A stretch of DNA of 64,000 bases from Nocardiopsis sp. N85. GTDB lineage: Bacteria; Actinomycetota; Actinomycetes; Streptosporangiales; Streptosporangiaceae. The notes beneath the pieces were generated by a model. That model had not been told where the DNA came from and searched no databases. It saw only the letters and a program-made list of their open reading frames with translations. Below, piece after piece: positions 30,779 through 40,251 of the stretch; within the stretch, counting starts at the first letter, position 1, and each line of letters starts with the position of its first letter. The translations under genes were made by a program, and so were the position numbers. The stretch spans positions 1 to 64,000 of the forward strand of contig NZ_JARBUT010000025.1 in the NCBI RefSeq assembly GCF_028882275.1, read 5' to 3'.

Positions 30779-31849
30779 GTGAAGCTGGACGACCTCCTGG
30801 GGGAGTACTACGAGCTGGAACAGCAGCTCGCCGACCCGGAGGTGCACGCCGACCAGAGCCGGGCGCGCACACTGGGCAAGCGCTACGCGCAGCTCACCCC
30901 CATCATCGAGACCTACCGCGCGCTCAAGGAGACCGAGAGCGACATCGAGGCCGCTCACGAACTCGCCGCCGAGGACTCCTCCTTCGCGGAGGAGGCCGAA
31001 CGCCTCACCCGGGACGCCGAACGGCTCACCGACCGGCTGCGCTTCCTGCTCGTCCCGCGCGACCCCGCCGACGACAAGAACCTCATCATGGAGGTCAAGG
31101 CCGGTGAGGGCGGCGAGGAGTCGGCCCTGTTCGCCGCCGACCTGGTCCGCATGTACCTGCGTTACGCCGAACGCCAGGGCTGGAAGACCGAGGTCATCGA
31201 CACCACGCTCTCCGACCTGGGCGGCTACAAGGACATCACCATCGCCTTCAAGAACAAGGGCACCCCCGGGCCGGGGGCCGGCGTCTGGCCGATGCTCAAG
31301 TTCGAAGGCGGTGTGCACCGGGTGCAGCGCGTCCCCGTGACCGAGTCGCAGGGCCGCATCCACACCTCCGCCGCCGGCGTGCTGGTGGTCCCCGAGGCCG
31401 AGGACATCGAGGTCGAGATCCACGAGAAGGATCTGCGCATCGACGTCTACCGCTCCTCCGGGCCCGGTGGCCAGAGCGTCAACACCACCGACTCGGCGGT
31501 GCGCATCACCCACCTGCCCACCGGCATCGTGGCCTCCTGCCAGAACGAGAAGAGCCAGCTCCAGAACAAGGAGCAGGCCATGCGCATCCTGCGGTCCCGC
31601 ATCTACGCCGAGGCCCAGGCCAGCGCGGACGCCGAGGCCGCGGCCGAGCGCAAGAGCCAGGTCCGCACCGTGGACCGCTCCGAGCGCGTGCGCACCTACA
31701 ATTTCCCGGAGAACCGCATCTCCGACCACCGGGTCGGCTACAAGGCCTACAACCTCGACCATGTCCTCGACGGGGAACTGGACGGCGTCATCAAGGCCCT
31801 CGTGGACGCGGACACCAAGGAGAGGCTCGAAGCGGCCCAGGGATCATGA
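30779..31849 (+). CDS. prfA: Peptide chain release factor 1
   Basis: Encodes 356 residues. The GTG at 30779 is chosen because GACGGGG lies upstream at a good distance; GTG at 30770 is possible. The codon-recognition tripeptide PVT (in VQRVPVTESQGR, near 187) marks RF1, which reads UAA and UAG. The catalytic GGQ (in SSGPGGQSVNTT, near 229-231) triggers peptide release and is the methylation target of PrmC, whose gene follows with a four-base overlap. Confidence 0.97.
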   Translation: MKLDDLLGEYYELEQQLADPEVHADQSRARTLGKRYAQLTPIIETYRALKETESDIEAAHELAAEDSSFAEEAERLTRDAERLTDRLRFLLVPRDPADDKNLIMEVKAGEGGEESALFAADLVRMYLRYAERQGWKTEVIDTTLSDLGGYKDITIAFKNKGTPGPGAGVWPMLKFEGGVHRVQRVPVTESQGRIHTSAAGVLVVPEAEDIEVEIHEKDLRIDVYRSSGPGGQSVNTTDSAVRITHLPTGIVASCQNEKSQLQNKEQAMRILRSRIYAEAQASADAEAAAERKSQVRTVDRSERVRTYNFPENRISDHRVGYKAYNLDHVLDGELDGVIKALVDADTKERLEAAQGS

Positions 31850-32709
31850 ACCTTCTTCTCGACGAGGTCGCCCGCGCGACACTGAGACTCGCGGAGGCGG
31901 GCGTCGCATCGCCTCGCACGGACGCCGAAGAACTCGCGGCGTTCGTGCACGGTGTCCGTCGAGGGGAACTGCACACGGTCGCCGACACCGACTTCGACGC
32001 CCGGTACTGGGAGTGCGTCTCCCGGCGCGAGGCCCGCGAACCGCTCCAGCACATCACCGGTCGCGCCTACTTCCGCTACCTGGAACTCCAGGTCGGGCCC
32101 GGCGTGTTCGTCCCCCGGCCGGAGACCGAGATCATGGTCGACTGGGCGATCGAGACCCTGCGCGCCATGGACGTCGCCGACCCGCTGGTCGTCGACCTGG
32201 GCGCCGGCTCGGGCGCCATCGCCATCTCCATCGCCCAGGAGGTGCCGCGTTCGCGCGTGCACACCGTGGAGATCGACCCGGTGGCCCTGGGGTGGACCCG
32301 GCGCAACATCGACGCCAGCGGTCACGCCGACCGGGTCACCCCGCACCTGGGCGACATGCGCACCGCGCTGCCCGAGCTCAACGGCCGGGTCGACCTGCTC
32401 ATCAGCAACCCCCCCTACGTGCCCACCCGGGAGGCCGACGCCATCCCCCCCGAGGTGCGCAACTACGACCCCGCCCCCGCCCTCTGGTCGGGCGAGGACG
32501 GTCTGGACATGATCCGTGACCTGGAGGCGGTCGGCCGCAGACTGCTGCGTCCCGGCGGTGCCATGGCCGTCGAACACCACGACGGCCAGGGCATCGACAT
32601 CCCCTGGCTCTTCCCCGAGGACAAGGGATGGCGCGACGTCCTCAACCGCAAGGACCTGGCCCGCCGCGACCGCTTCGTGGTCATGCGTCGGGCCGACCAC
32701 GAGGACTGA
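31846..32709 (+). CDS. prmC: Release-factor glutamine methyltransferase PrmC
   Basis: Encodes 287 residues. It methylates the Gln of the release-factor GGQ motif with S-adenosylmethionine. It shows the N-terminal helical domain with EPLQHITGRAYF, the SAM loop VVDLGAGSGAIAI, and NPPY (near 188-191), which binds the glutamine. Its ATG overlaps the prfA stop (ATGA), which couples the enzyme to its substrate. Confidence 0.96.
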   Translation: MNLLLDEVARATLRLAEAGVASPRTDAEELAAFVHGVRRGELHTVADTDFDARYWECVSRREAREPLQHITGRAYFRYLELQVGPGVFVPRPETEIMVDWAIETLRAMDVADPLVVDLGAGSGAIAISIAQEVPRSRVHTVEIDPVALGWTRRNIDASGHADRVTPHLGDMRTALPELNGRVDLLISNPPYVPTREADAIPPEVRNYDPAPALWSGEDGLDMIRDLEAVGRRLLRPGGAMAVEHHDGQGIDIPWLFPEDKGWRDVLNRKDLARRDRFVVMRRADHED

Positions 32710-32782
32710 CGGCCCCGGTGGTCACGACCCGCCCCGGACCGGCGCAGCCCGGTCGACTTGTTCGAGAACGAGGTGAACGCAC

Positions 32783-33598
32783 GTGAGCCGCATCTACGAC
32801 TGCGCGGACGAGACCGCTCGCAAGGACGGCGTCGCCGACGCCGCGTCCGCGGTGCGCCGAGGTGAACTGGTGGTGCTGCCCACCGACACCGTGTACGGCA
32901 TCGGCGCCGACGCCTTCAGCCCCAAGGCGGTGGCGAACCTGCTGGCCACCAAGGGCCGGGGCCGCGAGATGCCCCCGCCCGTGCTGGTCGGCTCGACCCG
33001 CGCGGCGATGGCGCTCATCGACGAGCTGGGCGACCACGGCCGCGACCTGATGGACGAGTTCTGGCCCGGCCCGCTCACCCTGGTCTGCGCCGCCACCCCC
33101 AGCCTCTCCTGGGACCTGGGCGACACCAAGGGCACCGTCGCGGTGCGCATGCCGATGGACCCGGTCGCCCTGGACCTGCTCAAGGAGACCGGCCCGATGG
33201 CGGTCAGCAGCGCCAACAAGTCAGGGAGCCCCGCCGCCACCAAGGTGGCCGAGGCCATCGAACAACTCGGCGAGGAGGACATCGCCGTCTACCTCGACGG
33301 CGGCGCCACCGAGTCCTCGGTGCCCTCCACCATCGTCGACCTCACCTACGCGGTGCCGCGCGTGCTGCGCAGCGGTGCCATCCCCATCGAGCGTTTGCGC
33401 GAGGTGTGCGGCACCGTCATCGGCGAACTGCGCAAGGGTCCGGGGCGCCCGGTCGGTCCGCGGACCGACTCCGCCGCGACCGCGGTGCCGACCGACACCG
33501 CCGCGACCGCGGTGCCGACCGACCCCGGCGCGACCGCCCCGGATCAGGTCGAGGCCGCGGAGCCGACCGCCGAGACCCCCCACAACGACCGCGACTAG
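32783..33598 (+). CDS. tsaC: L-threonylcarbamoyladenylate synthase (TsaC/Sua5 family)
   Basis: Encodes 271 residues from GTG. It makes threonylcarbamoyl-AMP from threonine, bicarbonate and ATP for the t6A base at position 37 of ANN-decoding tRNAs. YrdC-fold blocks: AVRRGELVVLPTDTVYGIGA, LLATKGRGREMPPPV, EFWPGPLTLV, VAVRMPMDP, VSSANKSGSP and PSTIVDLT. The last 60 residues are a low-complexity tail with the near repeat AATAVPTD encoded by a 27-base tandem repeat (about 33468-33540). It follows prmC as in many actinomycetes. Confidence 0.93.
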   Translation: MSRIYDCADETARKDGVADAASAVRRGELVVLPTDTVYGIGADAFSPKAVANLLATKGRGREMPPPVLVGSTRAAMALIDELGDHGRDLMDEFWPGPLTLVCAATPSLSWDLGDTKGTVAVRMPMDPVALDLLKETGPMAVSSANKSGSPAATKVAEAIEQLGEEDIAVYLDGGATESSVPSTIVDLTYAVPRVLRSGAIPIERLREVCGTVIGELRKGPGRPVGPRTDSAATAVPTDTAATAVPTDPGATAPDQVEAAEPTAETPHNDRD

Positions 33599-33757
33599 GT
33601 CCTGTTCCGCGGGTGCCCCCGTCGCGAGGGGAACGCCGTCGGCCGCGGGCCGTTCGTCGAGGGCTGTGGAGGGCGGCGGGCGTGCCGGGGCGTCGCGCGG
33701 CAGGGTGGGCATCCGCGGGACACGATCTAGCCGACCAGAGGACAGAAGGGCCAGGCA

Positions 33758-34909
33758 GTGCGGGAGTACGCGCTCACCTTCGTCATCGCCGCGGCGGTGA
33801 CCTACCTGCTCGTTCCGCTGGTGCGCAAGTTCGCGATCGCCTTCGGCGCCACGCCGCCGGTGCGCGATCGCGACGTGCACACCGAACCCATTCCCCGGCT
33901 GGGCGGGCTGGCCATCTACGGCGGGTTCGCCGTCGCGCTGCTGCTCTCGGCCCAGTTGCCGCATCTGCAGAACGTGTTCGTCGCCGACACCTGGATCGGC
34001 CTGCTCCTGGCCGGCGGCCTCATCACCGTCATCGGTGTCATCGACGACCGGTGGGGAATGGGGCCCGTCAGCAAACTCGCCGGACAGGTCGCGGCCGCCG
34101 GGATCCTCGTCGCCAAGGGCGTGCAGTTGCTGTGGCTGCCGCTGCCCGGCACCCAGCTCTCGCTCGGCCCCTGGCTGGGCGCGCTGGTGTCGGTACTGCT
34201 CATCGTGGTGACCATCAACGCGGTGAACTTCGCCGACGGGCTGGACGGGCTGGCCGCCGGCATCGTCGGCATCTCGGCCTTCGCCTTCTTCGCCTACTAC
34301 TACGTGGTCGCCGTGGAGCAGGGGTTCGTCCGCCAGTCGTACCCGGCGATGATCGCGATCATCCTCGCCGGGACCTGTGTCGGATTCCTCTGCCACAACT
34401 TCCACCCGGCCAAGGTGTTCATGGGCGACACCGGGTCCATGCTGCTCGGCCTGCTGCTCACCTCCATCACCATCACGGTCACCGGCCAGTTCGACGCCAA
34501 CACCGCCCGCGAGGAGTTCAACTCGGGTCTGGTGGTGTTCCTCCCCATCGCACTGCCGCTGCTGGTCATCGCGTTGCCGCTGGCCGACCTGGTGCTGGCG
34601 GTGCTGCGCCGCACCCTGGCGGGCAAGTCCCCGTTCGCCCCGGACCGGGGACACCTGCACCACCGCCTCCTCGACATGGGGCACAGCCACGTGCGCGCGG
34701 TGCTGCTGATGTACCTGTGGGCGGGGATCGTGGCGTTCGCCGCGGTGGCGCTGTCGGTGTTCGACTCCGCCGTGGTGGTGCTGACGGTGACCGCCCTGGT
34801 GGCGGTCTGCGCGGTCGGGCTCATCGCCCTGCCCCGGTTGCGGCGGCGTGGCCTGCTGCCCTGGGGTCGCGCCCGCGCGGTCCGTGCGAACGATGGTGTG
34901 AAACCGTGA
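33758..34909 (+). CDS. Undecaprenyl-phosphate sugar-1-phosphate transferase (WecA/TagO type)
   Basis: Encodes 383 residues with about ten membrane helices from GTG. It moves a sugar-1-phosphate (GlcNAc in relatives) from UDP to undecaprenyl phosphate, the first step in making wall-linked glycopolymers. Active-site blocks of the MraY/WecA superfamily are VIDDRWG, NFADGLDGLAAG, VFMGDTGSM and HLHHRLLDMGHSH. The place between tsaC and the atp operon is conserved in actinomycetes. The exact sugar specificity cannot be read from sequence. Confidence 0.9.
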   Translation: MREYALTFVIAAAVTYLLVPLVRKFAIAFGATPPVRDRDVHTEPIPRLGGLAIYGGFAVALLLSAQLPHLQNVFVADTWIGLLLAGGLITVIGVIDDRWGMGPVSKLAGQVAAAGILVAKGVQLLWLPLPGTQLSLGPWLGALVSVLLIVVTINAVNFADGLDGLAAGIVGISAFAFFAYYYVVAVEQGFVRQSYPAMIAIILAGTCVGFLCHNFHPAKVFMGDTGSMLLGLLLTSITITVTGQFDANTAREEFNSGLVVFLPIALPLLVIALPLADLVLAVLRRTLAGKSPFAPDRGHLHHRLLDMGHSHVRAVLLMYLWAGIVAFAAVALSVFDSAVVVLTVTALVAVCAVGLIALPRLRRRGLLPWGRARAVRANDGVKP

Positions 34910-35149
34910 GAAGCCTGTGACCGGCCTCGGGGTCCGGGTCCCTTTCGGACGGTGTCACGAGAGGACCGGAAGGGGCCTCGGTGGCGGCCGAGGCGGGTGT
35001 GGCCAAGGTGACACAAGGCCCGAAGATCCCCCGGAGCGGGCGTTTCTCAAGGCGTTAAGGTCGCGTTAAGGAACCCCCGGATCCAGCACCGAAATCCTTG
35101 TGATAGCTTTCACGAGCAGGCAACCACTGAACCTCACGGAGCTTTTCTG
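34910..35149 (+). promoter_or_regulatory. atp operon control region with Rex-like operator
   Basis: TTGTGATAGCTTTCACGA at 35098-35115 matches the Rex consensus TTGTGAA-N4-TTCACAA at all but two positions, 34 bases before the first atp gene. Rex senses the NADH/NAD balance and controls respiratory operons in Streptomyces. The core TGTGA-N6-TCAC also fits a CRP/GlxR site. Upstream, GCGTTAAGG occurs twice 11 bases apart (35052-35060, 35063-35071), another possible protein site. No clear -35/-10 pair was found. Confidence 0.6.
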
Positions 35150-35587
35150 ATGCAGGAACACGACGCCCGGACCCTCCGCGGCGCCGCGATTCCAACGGCG
35201 CTCGTCGGCGTGGTCGCGTTGATCGCGGGTTTCGCCGTAGCCGGGATCCAGGGACTCCTCGGCGCCCTCTTCGGGGTCGCCTTGGTGATCGGCGCGTTCG
35301 CCAGTTCGGCGTTCGTCATCTCCTGGACCGGCGGCCGACGTCCGGATCTCCTCCTCCCGGTCGCCCTCCTCGTCTACACGACCAAGTTCGGCATCCTGCT
35401 GGCCGTCCTCATGGTCTTCCGGGGCACCGAGGCCCTGGACACCAGGGTCTTCGGCTGGACGGCGCTGGCCTGCGTCATCGCGTGGTTGGCGGCTCAGTCC
35501 GTGGCGGTCAAGCGGAGCAGGCAGCCGACCATCGTCCCCGCGAGCGAGGGCGGATCCGAGTCCGAGGACAGTGAGGCGCACCGGTGA
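35150..35587 (+). CDS. atpI: ATP synthase protein I (membrane protein)
   Basis: Encodes 145 residues with four hydrophobic segments (about 12-32, 36-56, 66-85, 100-118) and a polar acidic tail. It opens the ATP synthase operon, where actinomycetes have AtpI, a membrane protein thought to help c-ring assembly. Sequence in this family is poorly conserved; position and topology support the call. The first codon follows the Rex-like operator closely, with ACGGAG before the ATG. Confidence 0.75.
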   Translation: MQEHDARTLRGAAIPTALVGVVALIAGFAVAGIQGLLGALFGVALVIGAFASSAFVISWTGGRRPDLLLPVALLVYTTKFGILLAVLMVFRGTEALDTRVFGWTALACVIAWLAAQSVAVKRSRQPTIVPASEGGSESEDSEAHR

Positions 35588-35650
35588 ACCCGTTGACGCG
35601 GGGCGGTGTGCCGAGTCTGATCACCTACTGCTATCTTCCGGAGCGAGAGC

Positions 35651-35866
35651 ATGAGTCGGACGAGTGCGAAGAACGACGAACGGTCGTCCAACGCCAACGC
35701 CACCGCTCTCATCTCGTACCTGCTGGGAGGGCTCGCCTTCTGGGGCGCCGTGGGTTGGGCCGTGGATCGGGCGCTGGGCTTCTCCGGCCTCTTCCTCCCC
35801 ATCGGTCTCGGCGTGGGTCTGGTGGGCTCGATCTACCTCATCTACGCCCAGTACGTCCGTTCCTGA
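35651..35866 (+). CDS. atpZ: AtpZ/AtpI-like small ATP synthase accessory protein
   Basis: Encodes 71 residues with two transmembrane helices (about 19-40 and 47-66) separated by a short loop, in the pattern LISYLLGGLAFWGAVGWAVD ... LPIGLGVGLVGSIYLIY. This is the two-helix layout of the AtpZ (F0F1 gene 1) family, involved in ion handling or c-ring assembly. It lies between atpI and atpB in the same direction. Confidence 0.75.
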   Translation: MSRTSAKNDERSSNANATALISYLLGGLAFWGAVGWAVDRALGFSGLFLPIGLGVGLVGSIYLIYAQYVRS

Positions 35867-35959
35867 CCGAACACTCGGGTGCGTCCGCCCCCGCCGTGGG
35901 CAGGGGCGTCCCGACCAGAGAACCAAGGATTGAGTTGCGTCACGACGAAAGGGATCGCC

Positions 35960-36817
35960 GTGGGTGCTGACGTGAGCGTCGTCGCGGCGTCCGAATCAGG
36001 CTGCCACCTCTTCGGGGATGGCTGTGGTTTCGAGGCTCCTACTGTCGGGAGCCTCTTCTTCCCGACGCCGTGGGTCGACTTCGGCCTGGCCGGTACCTCC
36101 GGGTTGACCAAGTACTACCTGGTGGCGGTGGTCGCACTGATCGTCGCCGCCTCCTTCTGGTACTTCACCACCCGTAGGGCCAAGGTCGTTCCGGGCCGCG
36201 GTCAGAGCGTGGCCGAACTGCTGGTCGGCTTCCTGCGCGACCAGGTCACCCGGACCACCATGGGCAAGGAGGGGGACAAGTACCTCCCCCTGATGGTGAC
36301 CCTGTTCCTGTTCATCTTCTGCATGAACGTCATGGGCATCATCCCCGGCCTCCAACTGCCGGTGACCTCCAACCTGGCCTTCCCCGCGGTACTGGCCCTG
36401 TTCATCTTCATCCTGTGGAACGTGGTCGGCATCCGCCGCCACGGAGTCGGCGCCCACTTCAAGGCCCGCCTCGTCCCCGGCGGTGTCCCCGGGTGGATCC
36501 TGCCGGTCGTGGTGCCCATCGAGGCACTGTCGAACTTCGTCATCCGTCCGGCCACGCACATGATCCGTCTGTTCGCGACCATGTTCGCCGGGCACCTGCT
36601 GCTCGCACTGTTCGCGGCCGCCGGTTTCTACATGTTCAACCCGACCTCCCCGATGGGTCCGCTGTTCGGCGCCATCTCGGTCGGTTACTCCGGTATCGCC
36701 CTGCTCGGCTTCCTGGTCTTCACGGCCTTCGAGCTGTTCATCATGGCGGTTCAGGCCTACGTCTTCGTCCTCCTGTCCTCCATCTACCTCGGTGAGGCCA
36801 TGGAGGGCGCGCACTAG
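35960..36817 (+). CDS. atpB: ATP synthase subunit a
   Basis: Encodes 285 residues from GTG with GAAAGGGA five bases upstream, which decides the start; the frame is open to 35879 but without a better site. Membrane stator that forms the two proton half-channels. The essential arginine lies in THMIRLFATMFAGHLLL, followed by the last helix with FELFIMAVQAYVFVLL. GCHLFGDGCGFEAPTV at the N-terminus is like the Streptomyces protein. Confidence 0.93.
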   Translation: MGADVSVVAASESGCHLFGDGCGFEAPTVGSLFFPTPWVDFGLAGTSGLTKYYLVAVVALIVAASFWYFTTRRAKVVPGRGQSVAELLVGFLRDQVTRTTMGKEGDKYLPLMVTLFLFIFCMNVMGIIPGLQLPVTSNLAFPAVLALFIFILWNVVGIRRHGVGAHFKARLVPGGVPGWILPVVVPIEALSNFVIRPATHMIRLFATMFAGHLLLALFAAAGFYMFNPTSPMGPLFGAISVGYSGIALLGFLVFTAFELFIMAVQAYVFVLLSSIYLGEAMEGAH

Positions 36818-36923
36818 GAGAGGCCCCCGTGGTCCCTCCCGGTACGCACCGCAAGACCTATTCGGTTCATCACGTTCGTCCGACGACGTCCATGATCGTC
36901 GGCCTGTAGTAAAGGGAATATCA

Positions 36924-37142
36924 ATGGATCTCGCCGCCATCGAAGGTAACCTCAACAGCATCGGTTACGGCCTCGCCGCCATCGGCCCCGGCATCGGTGT
37001 GGGTCTCGTCTTCGGTCTCGGTGTCCAGGCCATCGCCCGCCAGCCTGAGGCCCGTGGCGTCCTCCAGGGCCAGATGATCTTCGGCTTCGCCGTCATCGAG
37101 GCCCTGGCCATCCTCGGCTTCGTGCTCGCGTTCGCCGTCTAG
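36924..37142 (+). CDS. atpE: ATP synthase subunit c
   Basis: Encodes 72 residues, a two-helix hairpin of the rotor ring. Gly-rich helix 1 (GLAAIGPGIGVGLVFG), polar loop ARQPEARG, and helix 2 with the proton-carrying Glu59 in FAVIEALAI. No sodium-type residues are seen around it, so it is proton-coupled. AAAGGGA precedes the ATG. Confidence 0.97.
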   Translation: MDLAAIEGNLNSIGYGLAAIGPGIGVGLVFGLGVQAIARQPEARGVLQGQMIFGFAVIEALAILGFVLAFAV

Positions 37143-37172
37143 TAGCACCTGGTCATAGAGAACGCGAAGGGG

Positions 37173-37718
37173 ATGCCAACCGTGTATTTGGCAGCTGAAG
37201 AAAACGTCCTGCGGATTCACTGGGACGAGTTCACCTTCGGCCTCATCGCCTTCCTCATCATCCTCGGCGTCGTCTACAAGATGTGGCCGCGGTTGACGAA
37301 GGCGCTGGACGAGCGTGCCGACCAGATCGAGGGTGGCATCGCTCGCGCTCAGAAGGCCGAGGCCGAGGCGGACGAGATCCGCCAGCAGTACCGCGAGAAG
37401 CTCGAAGAGGCCCACCGCGAGTACGCCCAGGAGCTGGAGAAGGCCAAGGAGCAGCGCGCGGCGATCATCGCCGAGGCGCGCGAGGAGGCCCAGGTCGAGG
37501 CCCGCCGCATCATCGATGCGGCCCACGCCCAGATCGAGGCCGACCGCCAGCAGGCGTTCGTCCAGCTCAAGGGTGAGATCGGCACGCTCTCCACCGAGCT
37601 CGCCAGCCGGATCGTCGGCGAGAGTCTCAGCGACAGCGCCGCTCAGAACCGCGTCATCGACCGGTTCCTGGACGAGCTGGAGCAGAGCGAGGGCAAGCAG
37701 CAAGCCGAGGTGCGCTGA
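37173..37718 (+). CDS. atpF: ATP synthase subunit b
   Basis: Encodes 181 residues. One N-terminal transmembrane helix (about 18-38, FTFGLIAFLIILGVVYKMW) is followed by a long charged helix (about 45-170) that forms the peripheral stalk. GTG at 37182 is a second possible start. The TGA overlaps the atpH ATG by one base. Confidence 0.95.
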   Translation: MPTVYLAAEENVLRIHWDEFTFGLIAFLIILGVVYKMWPRLTKALDERADQIEGGIARAQKAEAEADEIRQQYREKLEEAHREYAQELEKAKEQRAAIIAEAREEAQVEARRIIDAAHAQIEADRQQAFVQLKGEIGTLSTELASRIVGESLSDSAAQNRVIDRFLDELEQSEGKQQAEVR

Positions 37719-38542
37719 TGCGTGGTATCAGCCGCACGTCGCTGACAGAGGTGACCCGGCGCCTGGACGAGAACGTCCTGGCGTCGGCCGGCACCGCCCA
37801 GAGCGGTGTCGCGTTGGGCGGCGAGCTGTTCCAGGTCGTCGGCCTGCTCACCGAGGAGCACTCGCTGCGCCGCTGGCTCGCCGACCAGGCGAACCCGTCC
37901 GAGGCCAAGACCGGCCTCATCGGGCATCTACTGGAGTCCAAGGTGTCGCCGTCGGCGGTCCTCGTGGCCTCCGACGTCGTCTCGGCCAAGTGGTCGAGCG
38001 CCCGCGACCTCGTGGACGCCCTGGAGCGGATGGCGGTCTACACGACCATCGCCTCCCTCCAGAGCGCCGCGGCCCTGGACGGGCTGGAGGACGAACTGTT
38101 CCGCTTCGAGCGGATCGTCGCCGCCCAGCCGCGACTGCGCGACGCCCTGACCCGTGACGGGGTCTCCCGCGAGCACAAGCTCTCCCTCCTGGAGGACCTG
38201 CTCTCGGGCAAGGTGGACTCCGCGACGCTGACCCTCGTCGGCCAAGCGGTCACCCGACCCCGGGGACGTACCCTGGAACAGGCGCTGGACAACTACGGTC
38301 GGATCGTCGCCGAGCGCGCCATGCGCTACGTCGCGGTCGTCCGCAGCGCCGTCGCCCTGAGCGAGGACCGGCAGTCCCGGCTGGAGGCCGCGTTGTCGCG
38401 GGCCTACGGCCGCGACATCCACCTGAACATCGAGGTCGTCCCCGAGATCGTGGGTGGCCTGTCCATCCAGGTGGGGGACGAGGTCATCGACGGGACCATC
38501 GCCGGGCGTATCGCCGAGGCCCAGCGCCGTCTGGCCGGCTGA
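37718..38542 (+). CDS. atpH: ATP synthase subunit delta
   Basis: Encodes 274 residues, longer than the about 180 of E. coli, as usual in actinobacteria, where an extra N-terminal helical region is present. The C-terminal part carries VRSAVALSEDRQSRLEAALSR and the end block VPEIVGGLSIQVGDEVIDG, typical of delta/OSCP. It connects the peripheral stalk to F1. Confidence 0.95.
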   Translation: MRGISRTSLTEVTRRLDENVLASAGTAQSGVALGGELFQVVGLLTEEHSLRRWLADQANPSEAKTGLIGHLLESKVSPSAVLVASDVVSAKWSSARDLVDALERMAVYTTIASLQSAAALDGLEDELFRFERIVAAQPRLRDALTRDGVSREHKLSLLEDLLSGKVDSATLTLVGQAVTRPRGRTLEQALDNYGRIVAERAMRYVAVVRSAVALSEDRQSRLEAALSRAYGRDIHLNIEVVPEIVGGLSIQVGDEVIDGTIAGRIAEAQRRLAG

Positions 38543-38607
38543 AGAAACGCAAGGCAAGCACGCACGGCGCCGGTCAGGCGCCACTTGAGAGCAAGGACAA
38601 CGTAGAG

Positions 38608-40248
38608 ATGGCGGAGCTGACGATCCGGCCGGATGAGATCCGGGACGCGCTGCAGCGCTTCGTCCAGTCGTACGAGCCTGAGACCACCCGCGCGGAAGAG
38701 GTCGGTACCGTCACCTACTCCGGTGATGGCATCGCCCGCGTCAGTGGCCTTCCCTCGGCGATGGCGAACGAGCTGCTGAAGTTCGAGGACGGAACCCTGG
38801 GCCTGGCCCAGAACCTCGAAATCGGCGAGATCGGTGCCGTTGTGCTGGGCGACTTCACCGGGATCGAAGAGGGGCAGAAGGTGCGTCGCACCGGCCGCCT
38901 CCTCTCGGTGCCGGTGGGTGACGACTTCCTCGGCCGTGTGGTGGACCCCCTGGGCACCCCCATCGACGGCAAGGGCGAGATCGCGTCCACCGAGCGCCGT
39001 GAGCTGGAGTTGCAGGCCGCGACCGTGATGGAGCGCAAGCCCGTTCACGAGCCGCTTCAGACCGGTATCAAGTCGATCGACTCGATGACCCCGATCGGCC
39101 GCGGCCAGCGCCAGCTGGTCATCGGCGACCGGCAGACCGGCAAGACCGCGGTCTGCGTCGACGCGATCATCAACCAGAAGGCGAACTGGGAGTCGGGCGA
39201 CCCTGACAAGCAGGTGCGCTGCATCTACGTCGCGATCGGCCAGAAGGGCTCCACCATCGCCAGCGTGCGAGGTGCCCTCGAAGAGGCCGGCGCGATGGAG
39301 TACACCACCATCGTCGCGGCCCCCGCGTCCGACGCGGCGGGCTTCAAGTACCTCGCCCCCTACACCGGTTCGGCCCTGGGCCAGCACTGGATGTACGAGG
39401 GCAAGCACGTCCTCATCGTCTTCGACGACCTGACCAAGCAGGCCGAGGCCTATCGCGCGGTCTCCCTCCTGCTGCGCCGCCCGCCGGGCCGTGAGGCCTA
39501 CCCGGGTGACGTCTTCTACCTCCACTCCCGGCTCCTGGAGCGCTGCGCCAAGCTCTCCGACGAGCTGGGCAAGGGCTCGCTGACGGCGCTGCCGATCATC
39601 GAGACCAAGGCGGGCGACGTCTCGGCGTACATCCCCACCAACGTCATCTCCATCACCGACGGCCAGGTCTTCCTGGACTCCGAGCTGTTCAACCAGGGCC
39701 AGCGCCCGGCCATCGACGTCGGTATCTCGGTCTCCCGTGTCGGTGGCGCGGCCCAGACCAAGGCGATGAAGAAGGTCTCCGGTACCCTCCGTCTGGGCCT
39801 GGCCCAGTACCGCGAGCTTGAGGCCTTCTCCGCCTTCAGCTCCGACCTGGACGCGGTCTCCAAGCAGCAGCTGGCGCGCGGCGCCCGCCTGATGGAGCTG
39901 CTCAAGCAGGGCCAGTACTCCCCGTTCGCGATGGAGAAGCAGGTCGTCTCCATCTGGATGGGCACCACCGGCCGCATCGACGACGTGCCCGTCGAGGACG
40001 TGCGCCGCTTCGAGGAGGACTTCCTGGACTTCCTCGACCGCGAGCACACGAGCGTCCTCGACGACATCCGTGAGAGCGGGAAGTTCGAGAGCCAGACCGA
40101 GCAGGCCCTGGAGGGCGCGCTCGACAAGTTCAAGCAGGGCTTCCAGACCTCAGCGGGCACGCTCCTGGGCACCGAGGCCGAGGCCGAGGCGCTCGAAGAG
40201 GAGAACGTCGGCCAAGAGACCATCAAGGTCGCCAAGGGCGGGAAGTAA
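38608..40248 (+). CDS. atpA: ATP synthase subunit alpha
   Basis: Encodes 546 residues. Non-catalytic nucleotide-binding subunit of F1, with P-loop GDRQTGKTAV (about 173-182), Walker B VLIVFDDLTKQAEAYR, and the family signature near PAIDVGISVSRVG. The C-terminal tail (about 510-546, acidic and Lys-rich) is longer than in E. coli, as in other actinobacteria. The atpG ATG follows three bases after the stop. Confidence 0.97.
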   Translation: MAELTIRPDEIRDALQRFVQSYEPETTRAEEVGTVTYSGDGIARVSGLPSAMANELLKFEDGTLGLAQNLEIGEIGAVVLGDFTGIEEGQKVRRTGRLLSVPVGDDFLGRVVDPLGTPIDGKGEIASTERRELELQAATVMERKPVHEPLQTGIKSIDSMTPIGRGQRQLVIGDRQTGKTAVCVDAIINQKANWESGDPDKQVRCIYVAIGQKGSTIASVRGALEEAGAMEYTTIVAAPASDAAGFKYLAPYTGSALGQHWMYEGKHVLIVFDDLTKQAEAYRAVSLLLRRPPGREAYPGDVFYLHSRLLERCAKLSDELGKGSLTALPIIETKAGDVSAYIPTNVISITDGQVFLDSELFNQGQRPAIDVGISVSRVGGAAQTKAMKKVSGTLRLGLAQYRELEAFSAFSSDLDAVSKQQLARGARLMELLKQGQYSPFAMEKQVVSIWMGTTGRIDDVPVEDVRRFEEDFLDFLDREHTSVLDDIRESGKFESQTEQALEGALDKFKQGFQTSAGTLLGTEAEAEALEEENVGQETIKVAKGGK

Positions 40249-40251
40249 CCC

